Positions 51,631-61,461 of a stretch of DNA of 64,000 nt are shown one piece after another; position 1 is the first letter of the stretch; each line of letters starts with the position of its first letter. The stretch comes from Pseudolabrys sp. (GTDB taxonomy: Bacteria; Pseudomonadota; Alphaproteobacteria; Rhizobiales; Xanthobacteraceae), in assembly GCA_029980465.1 (NCBI GenBank), contig JARYIJ010000002.1, positions 1 through 64,000 of the forward strand, read 5' to 3'. The position numbers and the translations under genes were made by a program. A model generated the notes under the pieces. It searched no databases and was not told where the DNA came from. It saw only the letters and a program-made list of their open reading frames with translations.

Positions 51631-54600
51631 ATGAACATATCCGAGCTCTGTATCCGCCGCCCGGTTCTGACGACGCTGATGACGGCGTCGCTGATCGTGC
51701 TCGGAGTCTTCGGATATCGCCTCCTTGCGGTGGCGGCGCTGCCGGCGGTCGACTTTCCAACCATCCAGATCACGGCCACGTTCCCGGGCGCCAGCGCCGA
51801 AACCATGGCGGCGTCGGTGGCGTCGCCGATCGAGCGGCAGCTCTCGACGATCTCCGGCATCTCGTCGATGACGTCGTCGTCGTCGCTCGGCAACTCGCAG
51901 ATCACGATCCAGTTCGATCTCGGCCGCAATATCGACGGCGCTGCGCTCGACGTGCAGACGGCGCTCGCAGTCGCGCAGCGGCGGCTACCGGTGGAAATGA
52001 CCACGCCGCCTTATTTCCGCAAGGTCAATCCGGGCGACTTCCCGGTGCTTTACGTGAGCACGCGCTCGGACACGTTGCCGTTGTCGAAAGTCGACGATTA
52101 CGCCGAGACCGTGCTGGCGCCGACCTTGTCGCAACTCCCCGGCGTGGCGCAGGTGCTGGTCTATGGCGCGCAGAAATTCGCAGTGCGCGTGCAGGTCGAT
52201 CCGGCGGCGGCCGCGGCGCGCAATATTTCGCTCGATCAGATCCGCGACGTGGTCGCCAAGGCCAATTCCAGCACGCCGGTCGGCGTCCTCGAAGGCAAGA
52301 ACGAGGAGGTGACGCTGCTGGCGACCGGCGCCATCCCGCAGGCGGCCAACTACAGGGATGTCGTCGTCGCCTATCGCAACGGCGCGCCGGTCAAGCTCAA
52401 CCAGGTCGCGCGCGTCATCGACAGCGTCGAGAACGACCGCGTGGCGAGCTGGTTCAACGATTCCCGCGCCATCGTGCTCGCCATCCAGCGTCAGCCGGAT
52501 GCCAATACGGTCGAGGTGGTCGATCTGGTCCGTTCCAAGCTGCCGCAGTTGCGCGCGCAGGTGCCGCCTTCGATCCAGATGCAGCCGCTGTTCGACCGCT
52601 CGACGTCGATCCGCGACGCGGTGCGCGACGTGCAGGAGACTCTCACGATCGCGGTCTGTCTCGTCATCCTGGTGATCTTCCTGTTCCTGCGGAAATTGTC
52701 GGCGACCATCATTCCGGCGCTGGCGGTGCCAGTCTCGCTAGTCGGCACCTTCGCAGCCATGTACCTGTTCGGTTTCTCGATCAACAACATGACGCTGCTG
52801 GCGCTGACCTTGTCGGTCGGCTTCGTGGTCGACGACGCCATCGTCATGCTTGAGAATATCGTGCGCCACATCGAGGGCGGCATGCGGCCTTTCGAGGCGG
52901 CGCTCAAGGGCTCCCGCGAGATCGGCTTCACCATCGTGTCGATCACGTTCTCGCTGATCGCGGTGTTCATTCCGGTGCTGTTGATGGGCGGCATGGTCGG
53001 CCGCGTGTTTCGCGAGTTCGCCGTCTCGGTGGCGGTGGCGATCGTCGTGTCCGGCTTTGTGTCGCTGACCCTGACGCCGATGCTGTGCGCCCGCGTGCTG
53101 AAGGGACATCACGCAGACGAGAAGCAGGTTTTCTTTCTGCAATGGTTCGAGCGCGGCTTTGAAGCGATGCTGCACTTGTACGAGTGGGCGCTCGACCGCG
53201 TGCTGGCCCATCGCTTCATCATGCTGATGGTGACGATCGCCACCATCGCCGGCACGATCTGGCTTTACGTCATCGTGCCGAAGGGGTTCTTCCCGATCGA
53301 GGACACCGGCTATATCATCGGCCTCACACAGGCGCGCTCGGATATCTCGTTCGGCTCGATGACGGAGCACCAGCGCAAGATCGCCGACATCGTTCGCGCC
53401 GATCCCGCGGTGGCCTACGTCAACTCGACCGTCGGCGGCGGCGGCCCGAATTCGATCACCAGCAGTGGCCGCATGCTGGTGGCGCTCAAGCCGCGCAGCG
53501 AGCGCGACAGCCTCCAGACCATCACGGCGCGGCTGCGGAAGGAAACCGCGGGGGTCGTTGGCATCCAGATCTTCTTCCAGCCCATCCAGAATATCAATCT
53601 CGGTGGCCGGCTCAACAAGAGCCAGTATCAATACACGCTGCAATCGAACGACACGGACGCGCTCTACAAGTTGGCGCCGGAACTGCGCGACAAGATCGCG
53701 AAGATTCCCGGACTGCTCGACGTCACCACCGACCTCTATATCCGCAACCCGCAGATCGAGATCGAGGTCGACCGCGAGAAGGCGGCGGTCTACGGCGTCA
53801 CGGTCGATCAGGTCCGCCAGGAGCTCTATAACGCCTTCGGCACGCGTCAGGTCGCCACGATCTACACGCCGGCGAACGACTACGAGGTCATCCTCGAGAG
53901 CATGCCGGAATATCGGGAAACGCCGAATGACCTCAACAGGCTCTATCTCAAAACCACAACCGGCACGACCATCCCGCTCAGCGCGGTGACCCATTTCGTG
54001 CCGAAAGTGGGCCCGCTTCAGATCAATCATCAGGGCCAGCAGCCGGCGGTGACGATCTCGTTCAACCTCGCGCAGGGTATGTCGCTCGGCCAAGCGGTCG
54101 ACGCCATCACTAGGCTCGAACGCGACGAAGACCTGCCGGCGACCATCACCACCGGTTTCCAGGGCACCGCGCAGGTGTTTCAGGATTCCTTGCGCGGGCA
54201 GGGCGTGCTGATCCTCGCCGCGATCTTCGCCGCCTATGTCGTGCTCGGCATCCTGTACGAGAGCTTCATCCATCCGATCACGATCATCTCCGGTCTGCCG
54301 TCGGCCGGTATCGGCGCCATCCTGACGCTGATGCTGTTCAGGATGGATCTCTCGGTGATCGCCATGATCGGTATCGTGATGCTGGTCGGCATCGTCAAAA
54401 AGAACGCGATCATGATGATCGACTTCGCGATCGAGCGGCGGCGCGTCGGCCTGTCCGCCGAGGCGGCGATCCGCGAAGCGTGCCTGCTGCGCTTCCGGCC
54501 GATCATGATGACGACCTTCGCCGCGATCTTCGGCACGCTGCCGATCGCGCTCGGCACCGGCGCCGGCGCCGAACTGCGGCAGCCGCTCGGCGTCGCGGTG

Positions 54601-54753
54601 GTCGGCGGCCTCGTCGTGTCGCAAATGCTGACGCTGTTCATCACGCCGGTGATCTACATGTACCTCGACCGCATCGACCGCATGCTGAAGCGCCGGCTCG
54701 ATCCGCCCAAGGACGAGATCGCCGACGTCCCGGCAGCCGTGGCGGCCGAATAA
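51631..54753 (+). CDS. RND efflux pump inner-membrane transporter (MdtB/MdtC-like HAE1)
   Basis: A 1,040-residue pump with twelve spans and two large periplasmic loops. The proton-relay aspartate pair is in LTLSVGFVVDDAIVMLENI; the second-half counterpart lysine is in MLVGIVKKNAIMMIDFAI. It starts MNISELCIRRPVLTTLMTAS, the typical cytoplasmic helix of the family. No repressor gene is adjacent and no outer-membrane duct is in the operon, so the TolC encoded at 38-39.7 kb may be used. The substrate range cannot be read from sequence. Confidence 0.93.
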   Translation: MNISELCIRRPVLTTLMTASLIVLGVFGYRLLAVAALPAVDFPTIQITATFPGASAETMAASVASPIERQLSTISGISSMTSSSSLGNSQITIQFDLGRNIDGAALDVQTALAVAQRRLPVEMTTPPYFRKVNPGDFPVLYVSTRSDTLPLSKVDDYAETVLAPTLSQLPGVAQVLVYGAQKFAVRVQVDPAAAAARNISLDQIRDVVAKANSSTPVGVLEGKNEEVTLLATGAIPQAANYRDVVVAYRNGAPVKLNQVARVIDSVENDRVASWFNDSRAIVLAIQRQPDANTVEVVDLVRSKLPQLRAQVPPSIQMQPLFDRSTSIRDAVRDVQETLTIAVCLVILVIFLFLRKLSATIIPALAVPVSLVGTFAAMYLFGFSINNMTLLALTLSVGFVVDDAIVMLENIVRHIEGGMRPFEAALKGSREIGFTIVSITFSLIAVFIPVLLMGGMVGRVFREFAVSVAVAIVVSGFVSLTLTPMLCARVLKGHHADEKQVFFLQWFERGFEAMLHLYEWALDRVLAHRFIMLMVTIATIAGTIWLYVIVPKGFFPIEDTGYIIGLTQARSDISFGSMTEHQRKIADIVRADPAVAYVNSTVGGGGPNSITSSGRMLVALKPRSERDSLQTITARLRKETAGVVGIQIFFQPIQNINLGGRLNKSQYQYTLQSNDTDALYKLAPELRDKIAKIPGLLDVTTDLYIRNPQIEIEVDREKAAVYGVTVDQVRQELYNAFGTRQVATIYTPANDYEVILESMPEYRETPNDLNRLYLKTTTGTTIPLSAVTHFVPKVGPLQINHQGQQPAVTISFNLAQGMSLGQAVDAITRLERDEDLPATITTGFQGTAQVFQDSLRGQGVLILAAIFAAYVVLGILYESFIHPITIISGLPSAGIGAILTLMLFRMDLSVIAMIGIVMLVGIVKKNAIMMIDFAIERRRVGLSAEAAIREACLLRFRPIMMTTFAAIFGTLPIALGTGAGAELRQPLGVAVVGGLVVSQMLTLFITPVIYMYLDRIDRMLKRRLDPPKDEIADVPAAVAAE

Positions 54754-54760
54754 AGCGCGG

Positions 54761-55624
54761 TTACGTGTCCAGCAGCGTCACCGTCATTGCCTTGAGTTGA
54801 GCCGGATCGGCGACCGCCTCGATGCCGGCGATGCGCTCGCCGGCGAAGGTCAGCCGCAGCGCGACGCGCAGTTGCCCGTGGAAGGCGACGGCAAGCCCCG
54901 GCGCGCCATCGAGGAGCGCCGGCTTTGCCGCCTGCGCGCGGCCCTTGAATGTCGCGGCGACCGCATCGGCACCGCGCAGTTCGCCCACGCCGCCCATGCG
55001 CGCGGCAACGGCGTCGGGGCGGAACACGACGGCCGGATCGAGAATGCGCAGCAGCGCGGCGAGGTCCCCGCTTTTCGAGGCGGCGAGGAAGGCGTCAACG
55101 ATCTCCCGTTGTCGCGCGGTGTCGACGTCTTCCTCGTCCGGCTGCGCACCCTTGACCCGCCGCCGCGCGCGGCTGGCGAGTTGGCGCGCCGCCGCAGGGG
55201 TCCGGTCGACGATCGGCGCGATGTCCTCGAACGGCAGATCGAACATATCGTGCAGCACGAAGGCGACCCGCTCGGCCGGGTTGAGCGTGTCAAGCACGAC
55301 CAGCAGCGCAACGCCGATCGAGTCCGCCAGCATTGCTTCTTGATCCGTCGGTTCGGCGATCGGCTCCGGCGTGCCGGGAATAATCGGCTCCTCGCGCCGT
55401 GCTTTTCTGGCGCGCAGCATGTCGAGGCAGATGCGGGCGACAACCGTGGTCAGCCATCCGCTGAGATTGTCGATCGCGGCGGCTTCCGCGCGCGACAGCC
55501 TGAGCCAGGCCTCCTGCACGGCGTCCTCGGCTTCCGGGGCGGAGCCGAGCATCCGGTAAGCGACCGCGCGCAGACGGCCACGGTGGGCTTCGAAACTTTC
55601 GGCCAGAATATTTTGTCCGTCCAT
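54761..55624 (-). CDS. ECF sigma factor, ECF41 group
   Basis: A 287-residue sigma factor. Residues about 10-80 form region 2 (VAYRMLGSAPEAEDAVQEAWLRLS), residues 110-165 region 4 (LNPAERVAFVLHDMFDLPFEDIAPIVDRTPAAARQLASRARRRV), and residues 170-287 a SnoaL/NTF2-like extension. The extension replaces an anti-sigma factor in ECF41 proteins and both inhibits and activates. Expected ECF41 marks are visible in modified form: PGTPEP in the linker (WLPEP-like) and VADPAQLKAM near the end (NPDKL-like). Divergent from its usual partner, a carboxymuconolactone-decarboxylase-family gene, with an ECF41-type promoter in front of each. Confidence 0.9.
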   Translation of the reverse strand: MDGQNILAESFEAHRGRLRAVAYRMLGSAPEAEDAVQEAWLRLSRAEAAAIDNLSGWLTTVVARICLDMLRARKARREEPIIPGTPEPIAEPTDQEAMLADSIGVALLVVLDTLNPAERVAFVLHDMFDLPFEDIAPIVDRTPAAARQLASRARRRVKGAQPDEEDVDTARQREIVDAFLAASKSGDLAALLRILDPAVVFRPDAVAARMGGVGELRGADAVAATFKGRAQAAKPALLDGAPGLAVAFHGQLRVALRLTFAGERIAGIEAVADPAQLKAMTVTLLDT

Positions 55625-55625
55625 C

Positions 55626-55652
55626 GGTCACATCTCCGGGTGCCGCTCCGTC
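55626..55652 (+). promoter_or_regulatory. ECF41-type promoter for the carboxymuconolactone-decarboxylase-family gene
   Basis: GGTCACA (55626-55632), a 16-base spacer and CGTC (55649-55652) match the ECF41 consensus TGTCACA-N16-CGTC with one mismatch in the -35. The predicted transcript start is about 75 bases before the ATG at 55736. Confidence 0.75.
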
Positions 55653-55660
55653 ATAGCCAT

Positions 55661-55687
55661 GACGAACGGCACCCGCCCAATGTGACA
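55661..55687 (-). promoter_or_regulatory. ECF41-type promoter for the sigma factor gene
   Basis: On the minus strand TGTCACA (55687-55681), a 16-base spacer and CGTC (55664-55661) match the ECF41 consensus exactly. Predicted start lies some 30 bases before the sigma-factor ATG, indicating autoregulation. Confidence 0.8.
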
Positions 55688-55735
55688 GCAGAACGGGTGC
55701 CGTCGCCAGGTTCCATACGAGAAGGAGACAGGACG

Positions 55736-56194
55736 ATGTTACCCACGCGCATGCGCAATCCGGCGGAAGTGCTGCCGGAGGCCATCAAGCCGCTTCAGGC
55801 GCTCTATTCCGTGGTCCAGAAAAGCGGCGTAGTTCCGCTGACGCTCGGCCTCGTGCATCTGCGCGCCAGCCAGATCAACGGCTGCAGCTTCTGCGTCGAC
55901 AGCGGCGTCAAGCACGCCAAGCAGGCCGGGGAAAGCGACGAGCGGCTGCATGCGGTCGCCGCCTGGCGCGAGTCGCCGTATTTCGACGATGCCGAGTGCG
56001 CCGCGCTGGCGTTGGCGGAATCCATGACGCGTCTGGCCGACAACGGCGACGGGGTGCCGGATGTGGTCTGGGACGAGGCCGCCCGGCACTTCAGCGAACA
56101 GGAGCTCGGCGGCCTGGTGCTGTGGATCGCGGTCAGCAATCTTTACAACCGCATTAACGTGACGACGCGCCAGCCCGCCGGGAAAGCCTGGTGA
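55736..56194 (+). CDS. Carboxymuconolactone decarboxylase/AhpD-family protein (ECF41 target)
   Basis: A 152-residue AhpD-like protein. The redox/proton-relay motif is Cys50-x-x-Cys53 followed by His60 in NGCSFCVDSGVKHAK, and the helix ELGGLVLWIAVSNLYNRINVTTR is the usual C-terminal part. GAAGGAG lies 7-13 bases before the ATG. Members with CxxC are often peroxidase-like or alkyl-hydroperoxidase D-like. It is the standard partner of ECF41 sigma factors and has such a promoter upstream, so it is probably their main target. Confidence 0.88.
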   Translation: MLPTRMRNPAEVLPEAIKPLQALYSVVQKSGVVPLTLGLVHLRASQINGCSFCVDSGVKHAKQAGESDERLHAVAAWRESPYFDDAECAALALAESMTRLADNGDGVPDVVWDEAARHFSEQELGGLVLWIAVSNLYNRINVTTRQPAGKAW

Positions 56195-56205
56195 GGATCG
56201 GCACG

Positions 56206-56234
56206 GGTCATGCGCGGCTGGGCCACGCATGACC
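56206..56234 (+). terminator. Hairpin between convergent genes
   Basis: GGTCATGCG (56206-56214) pairs perfectly with CGCATGACC (56226-56234) over an 11-base loop, 12 bases after the stop of the AhpD-like gene and just beyond the convergent erpA stop. No U-tract. Confidence 0.6.
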
Positions 56235-56253
56235 GCCGCAAGTTGCTGCCGGC

Positions 56254-56598
56254 CTACAACGAGAAGCTGGTGCCGCAGCCGCAGGACGCGGTCGCGTTCG
56301 GATTTTTGACCTTGAACGAAGCGCCGATGAGGTCGTCGACAAAGTCGATTTCCGAGCCGGCCAGGTAGTTCACCGACACCGAATCGATCAGCACGGTGGC
56401 GCCGTCGCGGTCGATGACGAGGTCGTCTTCGGCCCTGGCGCGATCGATGTCGAATTTGTATTGAAAACCCGAGCAGCCGCCGCCTTCGACGCTGACGCGC
56501 AGCATCGCGCCGGGCGCTTCGCTTTTGAGAATTTCGCCGATCCGTTTGGCGGCGCGCTCGCTGACGGTAATTTGGCCGTTCATGGGATTTGCGGGCAT
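56254..56598 (-). CDS. erpA: A-type iron-sulfur carrier (ErpA/IscA-like)
   Basis: A 114-residue iron-sulfur insertion protein with the three conserved cysteines in GGGCSGFQYKF and ASCGCGTSF. ITVSERAAKRIGEILKSE is the family start; the FVDDLIGASFKVKNPNA segment is typical. Two starts compete: 56598 (MPANPMNG) and 56583 (MNGQITV); neither has a clearly better ribosome site, and the shorter form fits the family as well. Divergent from dgt, an order conserved in many alphaproteobacteria. Confidence 0.9.
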   Translation of the reverse strand: MPANPMNGQITVSERAAKRIGEILKSEAPGAMLRVSVEGGGCSGFQYKFDIDRARAEDDLVIDRDGATVLIDSVSVNYLAGSEIDFVDDLIGASFKVKNPNATASCGCGTSFSL

Positions 56599-56673
56599 CC
56601 TATTGGCAGAAGCTCTCCCCGATAGTTAAGTGCGCTCACCCGCCGGGTCAATTGAGGGCAAAACGGACTTTTC

Positions 56674-57882
56674 ATGGCCGTCGATCGCGTTCGTGAGCGG
56701 GCGGTTTTTGCCGCCGATCCGCGCCAAAGCCGGGGCCGTCTGGTGGCCGAGCCGCCAAGTCCGTCGCGCAACGACTTCCGGCGCGACTGCGACCGCATCA
56801 TCCATTCGACGGCCTTTCGCCGCCTGGCCCACAAGACCCAGGTTTTCGTGTTCCACGAAGGCGACCATTTCCGCACGCGGCTCACGCATACGCTCGAAGT
56901 GGCGCAGATCGCCCGTTCGCTGGCGCGGGCGCTCGGCCTCGACGAGGACCTCAGCGAAGCGCTGGCGCTGGCCCATGATCTCGGCCATCCGCCATTCGGG
57001 CACGCCGGCGAGCGGGCGCTCGACCACTGCCTCGCCGGTTTCGGCGGCTTCGATCACAACGCGCAGGCGCTGCGCGTCGTCACCGTGCTGGAGCGGCGTT
57101 ACGCCCGGTTCGACGGCCTCAATCTGACATGGGAGACGCTCGAAGGTCTGGTCAAGCATAACGGTCCGCTGACGGATCGCGACGGCCGCGGCATCGGCCG
57201 TTATCGCGAGCGTGGCGTGCCGCCGGCGATCCTGGAGTATCAGGACCGGCAGGACCTCGAACTGTGGAGCTATGCCAGCGCCGAGGCGCAAGTCGCGGCG
57301 CTCGCGGACGACATCGCCTACGACGCCCACGATATCGATGACGGGTTGCGCGCCGATCTGTTTTCCATCGACGATATCGCGACGGTGCCGGTGATCGGTG
57401 TATGGCTCGACGAGATCGGCCGCGACCACGACGTCCTCGATCCGACGCGGCAGGCGCACGAGCTCATCCGCCGCGTCATCACCCGCATGATCGAGGACGT
57501 AATCGCCGAAAGCGGCCGCCGCCTTGCCGCGCTCGCGCCGAAGAGCGCCGACGACATTCGTCATGCCTCGGCGCCGGTCATCGTGTTCTCAGCGGCGATG
57601 GAGGATGCCGACAAGGCGATCAAGGGCTTTCTCTATCCGCGCATGTACAGGCATCCGCGCGTCGACCGCATCATGAGTGACGCGCAGCGCGTCGTGCGCG
57701 ACCTGTTCGATCATTACACGCGCTCGTCGTCCGATCTGCCGGCGGAATGGCGCGACGGCTTCCCTGAAACGGATGAGTTGGGACGCATGCGCCGCATTGC
57801 CGATTACATCGCCGGCATGACCGACCGTTATGCCATCATCGAGCACGAACGTTTTTTCGAGCGCACGCCTGAGCTGCGCTAG
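56674..57882 (+). CDS. dgt: Deoxyguanosinetriphosphate triphosphohydrolase-like protein (HD domain)
   Basis: A 402-residue HD-domain dNTPase. The metal site is built from [18 protein letters not shown] (H of HD), [18 protein letters not shown] (HD pair) and the downstream [38 protein letters not shown] is the conserved N-terminal part. The group hydrolyses dNTPs to nucleoside and tripolyphosphate, usually with dGTP as effector or substrate. The ATG at 56674 is standard. The following flavoprotein gene starts 12 bases on. Confidence 0.92.
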   Translation: MAVDRVRERAVFAADPRQSRGRLVAEPPSPSRNDFRRDCDRIIHSTAFRRLAHKTQVFVFHEGDHFRTRLTHTLEVAQIARSLARALGLDEDLSEALALAHDLGHPPFGHAGERALDHCLAGFGGFDHNAQALRVVTVLERRYARFDGLNLTWETLEGLVKHNGPLTDRDGRGIGRYRERGVPPAILEYQDRQDLELWSYASAEAQVAALADDIAYDAHDIDDGLRADLFSIDDIATVPVIGVWLDEIGRDHDVLDPTRQAHELIRRVITRMIEDVIAESGRRLAALAPKSADDIRHASAPVIVFSAAMEDADKAIKGFLYPRMYRHPRVDRIMSDAQRVVRDLFDHYTRSSSDLPAEWRDGFPETDELGRMRRIADYIAGMTDRYAIIEHERFFERTPELR

Positions 57883-57894
57883 CCGGAGAGCAGA

Positions 57895-59586
57895 ATGGAA
57901 GAGTCTCGCACGGTCGATCTTCTAGTCATCGGCGCCGGTCCGGCGGGGATGACCGCGGCGCTGGTCGCCTCGCTTGAAGGTCTCGACGTTCTGCTGTGCG
58001 AGAAAACCGATCAGGTCGGCGGCACCGGTGCGACCTCGGCAGGCACGCTCTGGATTCCCGGCAACACCCAGAGCAAGGCCGCGGGTTACGATGACAGCGC
58101 CGACAAGGCGGATATCTATCTGAGTGGCCTGATCGGCGCGGGGACCAACCGCGTGCTGCGCGATGCCTACCTGCAGACCGGGCCGAAAGCGATCGATTAC
58201 CTGACCGCAAAGACAGACGTACAGTTTCTGACGTGCGGCACGCATCCCGACTACCGCAGCAACATGGCGGGCGCGGCGATTTCTGGCCGCGCCATTGTCC
58301 CGGTGCCGTTCGACGGCCGGCTGCTCGGGCGTCACTTCCGCCGCGTCCGCGCGCCGATCCGGGAGTTTCTGGTGTTCGGCGGCATGATGGTTGGCAAGCC
58401 CGATATCGCGCCGCTGATCGGGCGGTTCAAGTCGGCCGCGAACTTCATCTACGCCGCGAAGTTGTTCGCGCGCTATCTCAGCGACAGGCTGCGCTACCCG
58501 CGCGGCACGCGGCTGATGCTGGGCAACGCGCTGGTGGCGCGGCTGTTCTATAGCCTGTGCAAGCGTGACGTGCCGATCCTGTTCGACACGTCGCTCAAGG
58601 ATCTGGTCCACGATGGCGCGGGCGTGACCGGAGCAATCCTGAGCTCGTCGGATGGCGATCTGCCTGTGACGACGCGGCGTGGCGTCGTGCTGGCGACCGG
58701 CGGCTACGCCCATAACGAGCAACTGCGCCGGCGTTTCATGCCGAAGGCATCGCCGATCTATTCGTTGAGCTTTGCAGGAAACGAAGGCGAGGGCGTATCG
58801 GCGGCCGAGCGCGCCGGCGCCAGGCTCGGGCCGGACAACATCACCAGCGGGCTGTGGAGCCCGGTGTCGATCGTCAAGCGTCGCGACGGCTCGACCGGCC
58901 TCTATCCGCATCTGGCGTTCGATCGCGCCAAGCCCGGCCTGATCGCGGTCAATGCAGAGGGCCGCCGTTTCGTCAACGAAGCCTGCTCGTATCATGACTT
59001 CGTGCTGGCGATGATCGAGACAAACGATACCGCGAAGGCCATTCCGGCCTGGCTGGTCTGCGACGCGCCCTTCCTGAAAAAATATGGTCTCGGCGTGATC
59101 TATCCGGGCCATTCCAACCCGGGCCGGTTCGTTGACGAGGGCTGTCTCGTTCGCGCCAGTACACTCGATGAGCTTGCCAACAAGATCGGAGTCGATGCGG
59201 CGGGCCTGCGCGACTCCGTGGCGCGCAATAACCGTTACGCGGAGAGCGGCATCGACGCCGACTTTGCCAAAGGAGAGACCGAGCTCAATCGGTTCAATGG
59301 CGATGCCGGACACAAGCCCAATCCCTGCATTGGGCCGATCGCGACGCCGCCGTTCTACGCATTAGCCGTCTGGCCGGCCGATATCGCTGTCAGCACCGGT
59401 GTTTTGACCGATGCCGACGGCCGCGCGTTGGATAACGACGGCAAGGTCATTCCCGGACTCTATGCGTGCGGCAACGACATGGCCTCCGTCATGGGCGGCA
59501 GCTATCCGGGGCCGGGCACGACGCTCGGCCCGGCCGTGGTCTTTGCCTACCGCGCCGCCATGCGCGCCAAGGCGGAGACGCTTTGA
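57895..59586 (+). CDS. FAD-dependent oxidoreductase, 3-ketosteroid dehydrogenase-like
   Basis: A 563-residue flavoprotein (FAD_binding_2). The N-terminal dinucleotide motif is VIGAGPAGMTAALVASLEG; the acidic strand end is CEKTDQVGGTGATSAG. The C-terminal segment GGSYPGPGTTLGPAVVFAYRA carries the Tyr-Pro-Gly-x-Gly of 3-ketosteroid dehydrogenases, where that tyrosine promotes substrate enolisation. It may dehydrogenate a steroid-like or other cyclic ketone; no other steroid genes are nearby. It sits between dgt and argS, interrupting an otherwise conserved gene order. Start codon ATG, GGAGAG 6-11 bases upstream. Confidence 0.85.
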   Translation: MEESRTVDLLVIGAGPAGMTAALVASLEGLDVLLCEKTDQVGGTGATSAGTLWIPGNTQSKAAGYDDSADKADIYLSGLIGAGTNRVLRDAYLQTGPKAIDYLTAKTDVQFLTCGTHPDYRSNMAGAAISGRAIVPVPFDGRLLGRHFRRVRAPIREFLVFGGMMVGKPDIAPLIGRFKSAANFIYAAKLFARYLSDRLRYPRGTRLMLGNALVARLFYSLCKRDVPILFDTSLKDLVHDGAGVTGAILSSSDGDLPVTTRRGVVLATGGYAHNEQLRRRFMPKASPIYSLSFAGNEGEGVSAAERAGARLGPDNITSGLWSPVSIVKRRDGSTGLYPHLAFDRAKPGLIAVNAEGRRFVNEACSYHDFVLAMIETNDTAKAIPAWLVCDAPFLKKYGLGVIYPGHSNPGRFVDEGCLVRASTLDELANKIGVDAAGLRDSVARNNRYAESGIDADFAKGETELNRFNGDAGHKPNPCIGPIATPPFYALAVWPADIAVSTGVLTDADGRALDNDGKVIPGLYACGNDMASVMGGSYPGPGTTLGPAVVFAYRAAMRAKAETL

Positions 59587-59622
59587 CTACGGCGCGCAAT
59601 TACGTTAGCCGCTGCCTCCACC

Positions 59623-61398
59623 ATGCCTGCCGCAAGTCAGCCAAATCACCTGTTTGCCCTGATGCAGTCGCGTGTTTGCGCGGCCTGCGAGGCCATTCTC
59701 GGCCCTGGCGCGGTATTGTCGCGGGTCGTGGTCGAGCCGCCGCGCGCTCCGAGCCACGGCGACATGGCGACCAATGCGGCGATGGTGCTGGCCAAGGACG
59801 CAGGCAAAAAGCCGCGCGACCTGGCGGAGGCCATTGCCGGGCGGCTGCGCGGCGATGACCTCGTCGCCAGGGTCGACATCGCGGGTCCTGGCTTCATCAA
59901 TTTCAGCCTGAAGCTTTCGGCATGGACCGGCGAGCTGCGCACGGTGCTGGCCGAAGGCCAGCGCTATGGCATGAGCCGGATCGGCGAGGGCGAGAAGGTC
60001 AACGTCGAATACGTCTCCGCCAATCCGACCGGACCGATGCATGTCGGCCACGGCCGCGGCGCGGTGTTCGGCGACGCGCTCGCCAATCTGCTGGCGTTCG
60101 CCGGCTTCGACGTCACGCGCGAGTATTACATCAACGACGCTGGCGCGCAGGTCGACGTGCTGGCGCGGTCGGTTTTCCTGCGTTACCGCGAGGCGCTCGG
60201 CGAGGATATCGGAGCGATCCCGGACGGTCTTTATCCCGGCGATTATCTCAAGCGGGTCGGCAAGGCGCTCGCCGACGAGTACGGCGCCGCGCTCAAGAAT
60301 AAGCCGGACAGCGAGTGGCTGCCGGTCGTGCGCGCCAAGGCGATCGCGATGATGATGGACGTCATCCGCGACGATCTCGCCGCGCTTAACGTGCGCCATG
60401 ACGTCTTCTTTTCCGAGCGCTCACTGATCGAAGGTGGCGCTGACAAGGTCGCGGCGACAATCGCGGAATTGCGCGAACGCGGCGAAGTTTACGAGGGCCG
60501 CCTGCCGCCGCCGAAAGGCGCGCCGGTCGAGGACTACGAGGATCGCGAGCAGACCCTGTTTCGCGCCACGGACTTCGGCGACGATGTCGACCGTCCGCTG
60601 AAAAAGTCCGACGGCAGCTACACCTACTTCGCCTCGGACATCGCCTATCATCGCTCCAAGTTCGAGCGCGGTTTCGCCACCATGATCGATGTGTGGGGCG
60701 CCGATCACGGCGGCTACATCAAGCGCATGCAGGCCGCTGTGAAGGCCGTGTCCGGCGGCAAGGCGGTGCTCGACGTCAAGGTGGTGCAGCTCGTGCGGCT
60801 GCTGCGTGGCGGCGAGCCTGTGAAGATGTCGAAGCGGGCAGGAGATTTCGTCACGTTGCGCGACGTGGTCGACGAGGTCGGGCGCGACGCCGTGCGCTTC
60901 ATGATGCTCTATCGCAAGAACGACGCGGTGCTCGATTTCGACCTCGCCAAGGTCATCGAGCAGTCGCGCGACAACGCGGTATTCTACGTGCAGTACGGCC
61001 ATGCGCGCGGCGAGTCGATCTTCCGCAACGCCCGCGTTGAAATGCCGGATCTGCCGCTTGATGAGGGCCGGGCGGTTTTTCTCGCCGAGGCGCCGCTCGA
61101 GCGACTCGACGACGCGGCGGAACTTTCGCTGATGCGGAAAATTGCGCTGTATCCCCGGCTCGTCGAAGCGGCGGCGCTCGCCCACGAGCCGCACCGGATC
61201 GCCTTCTATCTCTATGAACTGGCAAGTGAATTTCACGCGCAATGGACGCGCGGAAAGGACTTGCCTCATTTACGCTTCATTATCCAGAATGATCCAGAAC
61301 TGACCACGGCGCGCCTCGCCCTCGTGCAGGCTGTCGTCAACGTCCTTGCCTCCGGTTTGGGTGTGCTCGGCGTGACCGCGCCGTCGGAAATGCGCTAG
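59623..61398 (+). CDS. argS: Arginyl-tRNA synthetase
   Basis: A 591-residue class I synthetase. The HIGH motif reads HVGH (140-143) in [15 protein letters not shown]; the KMSKS-like loop is [15 protein letters not shown]. The ArgS-specific N-terminal tRNA-binding domain (residues 1-110) and the C-terminal DALR anticodon domain ([42 protein letters not shown]) are present. The ATG at 59623 gives a slightly extended start ([18 protein letters not shown]); an internal M at residue 14 is less likely. Confidence 0.95.
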   Translation: MPAASQPNHLFALMQSRVCAACEAILGPGAVLSRVVVEPPRAPSHGDMATNAAMVLAKDAGKKPRDLAEAIAGRLRGDDLVARVDIAGPGFINFSLKLSAWTGELRTVLAEGQRYGMSRIGEGEKVNVEYVSANPTGPMHVGHGRGAVFGDALANLLAFAGFDVTREYYINDAGAQVDVLARSVFLRYREALGEDIGAIPDGLYPGDYLKRVGKALADEYGAALKNKPDSEWLPVVRAKAIAMMMDVIRDDLAALNVRHDVFFSERSLIEGGADKVAATIAELRERGEVYEGRLPPPKGAPVEDYEDREQTLFRATDFGDDVDRPLKKSDGSYTYFASDIAYHRSKFERGFATMIDVWGADHGGYIKRMQAAVKAVSGGKAVLDVKVVQLVRLLRGGEPVKMSKRAGDFVTLRDVVDEVGRDAVRFMMLYRKNDAVLDFDLAKVIEQSRDNAVFYVQYGHARGESIFRNARVEMPDLPLDEGRAVFLAEAPLERLDDAAELSLMRKIALYPRLVEAAALAHEPHRIAFYLYELASEFHAQWTRGKDLPHLRFIIQNDPELTTARLALVQAVVNVLASGLGVLGVTAPSEMR

Positions 61399-61461
61399 GG
61401 CGCGTGAGCGCTCCAGGACAGGGCCGGTTGATGGGGCCGGCTGCGCGACACCGGGGATCGA

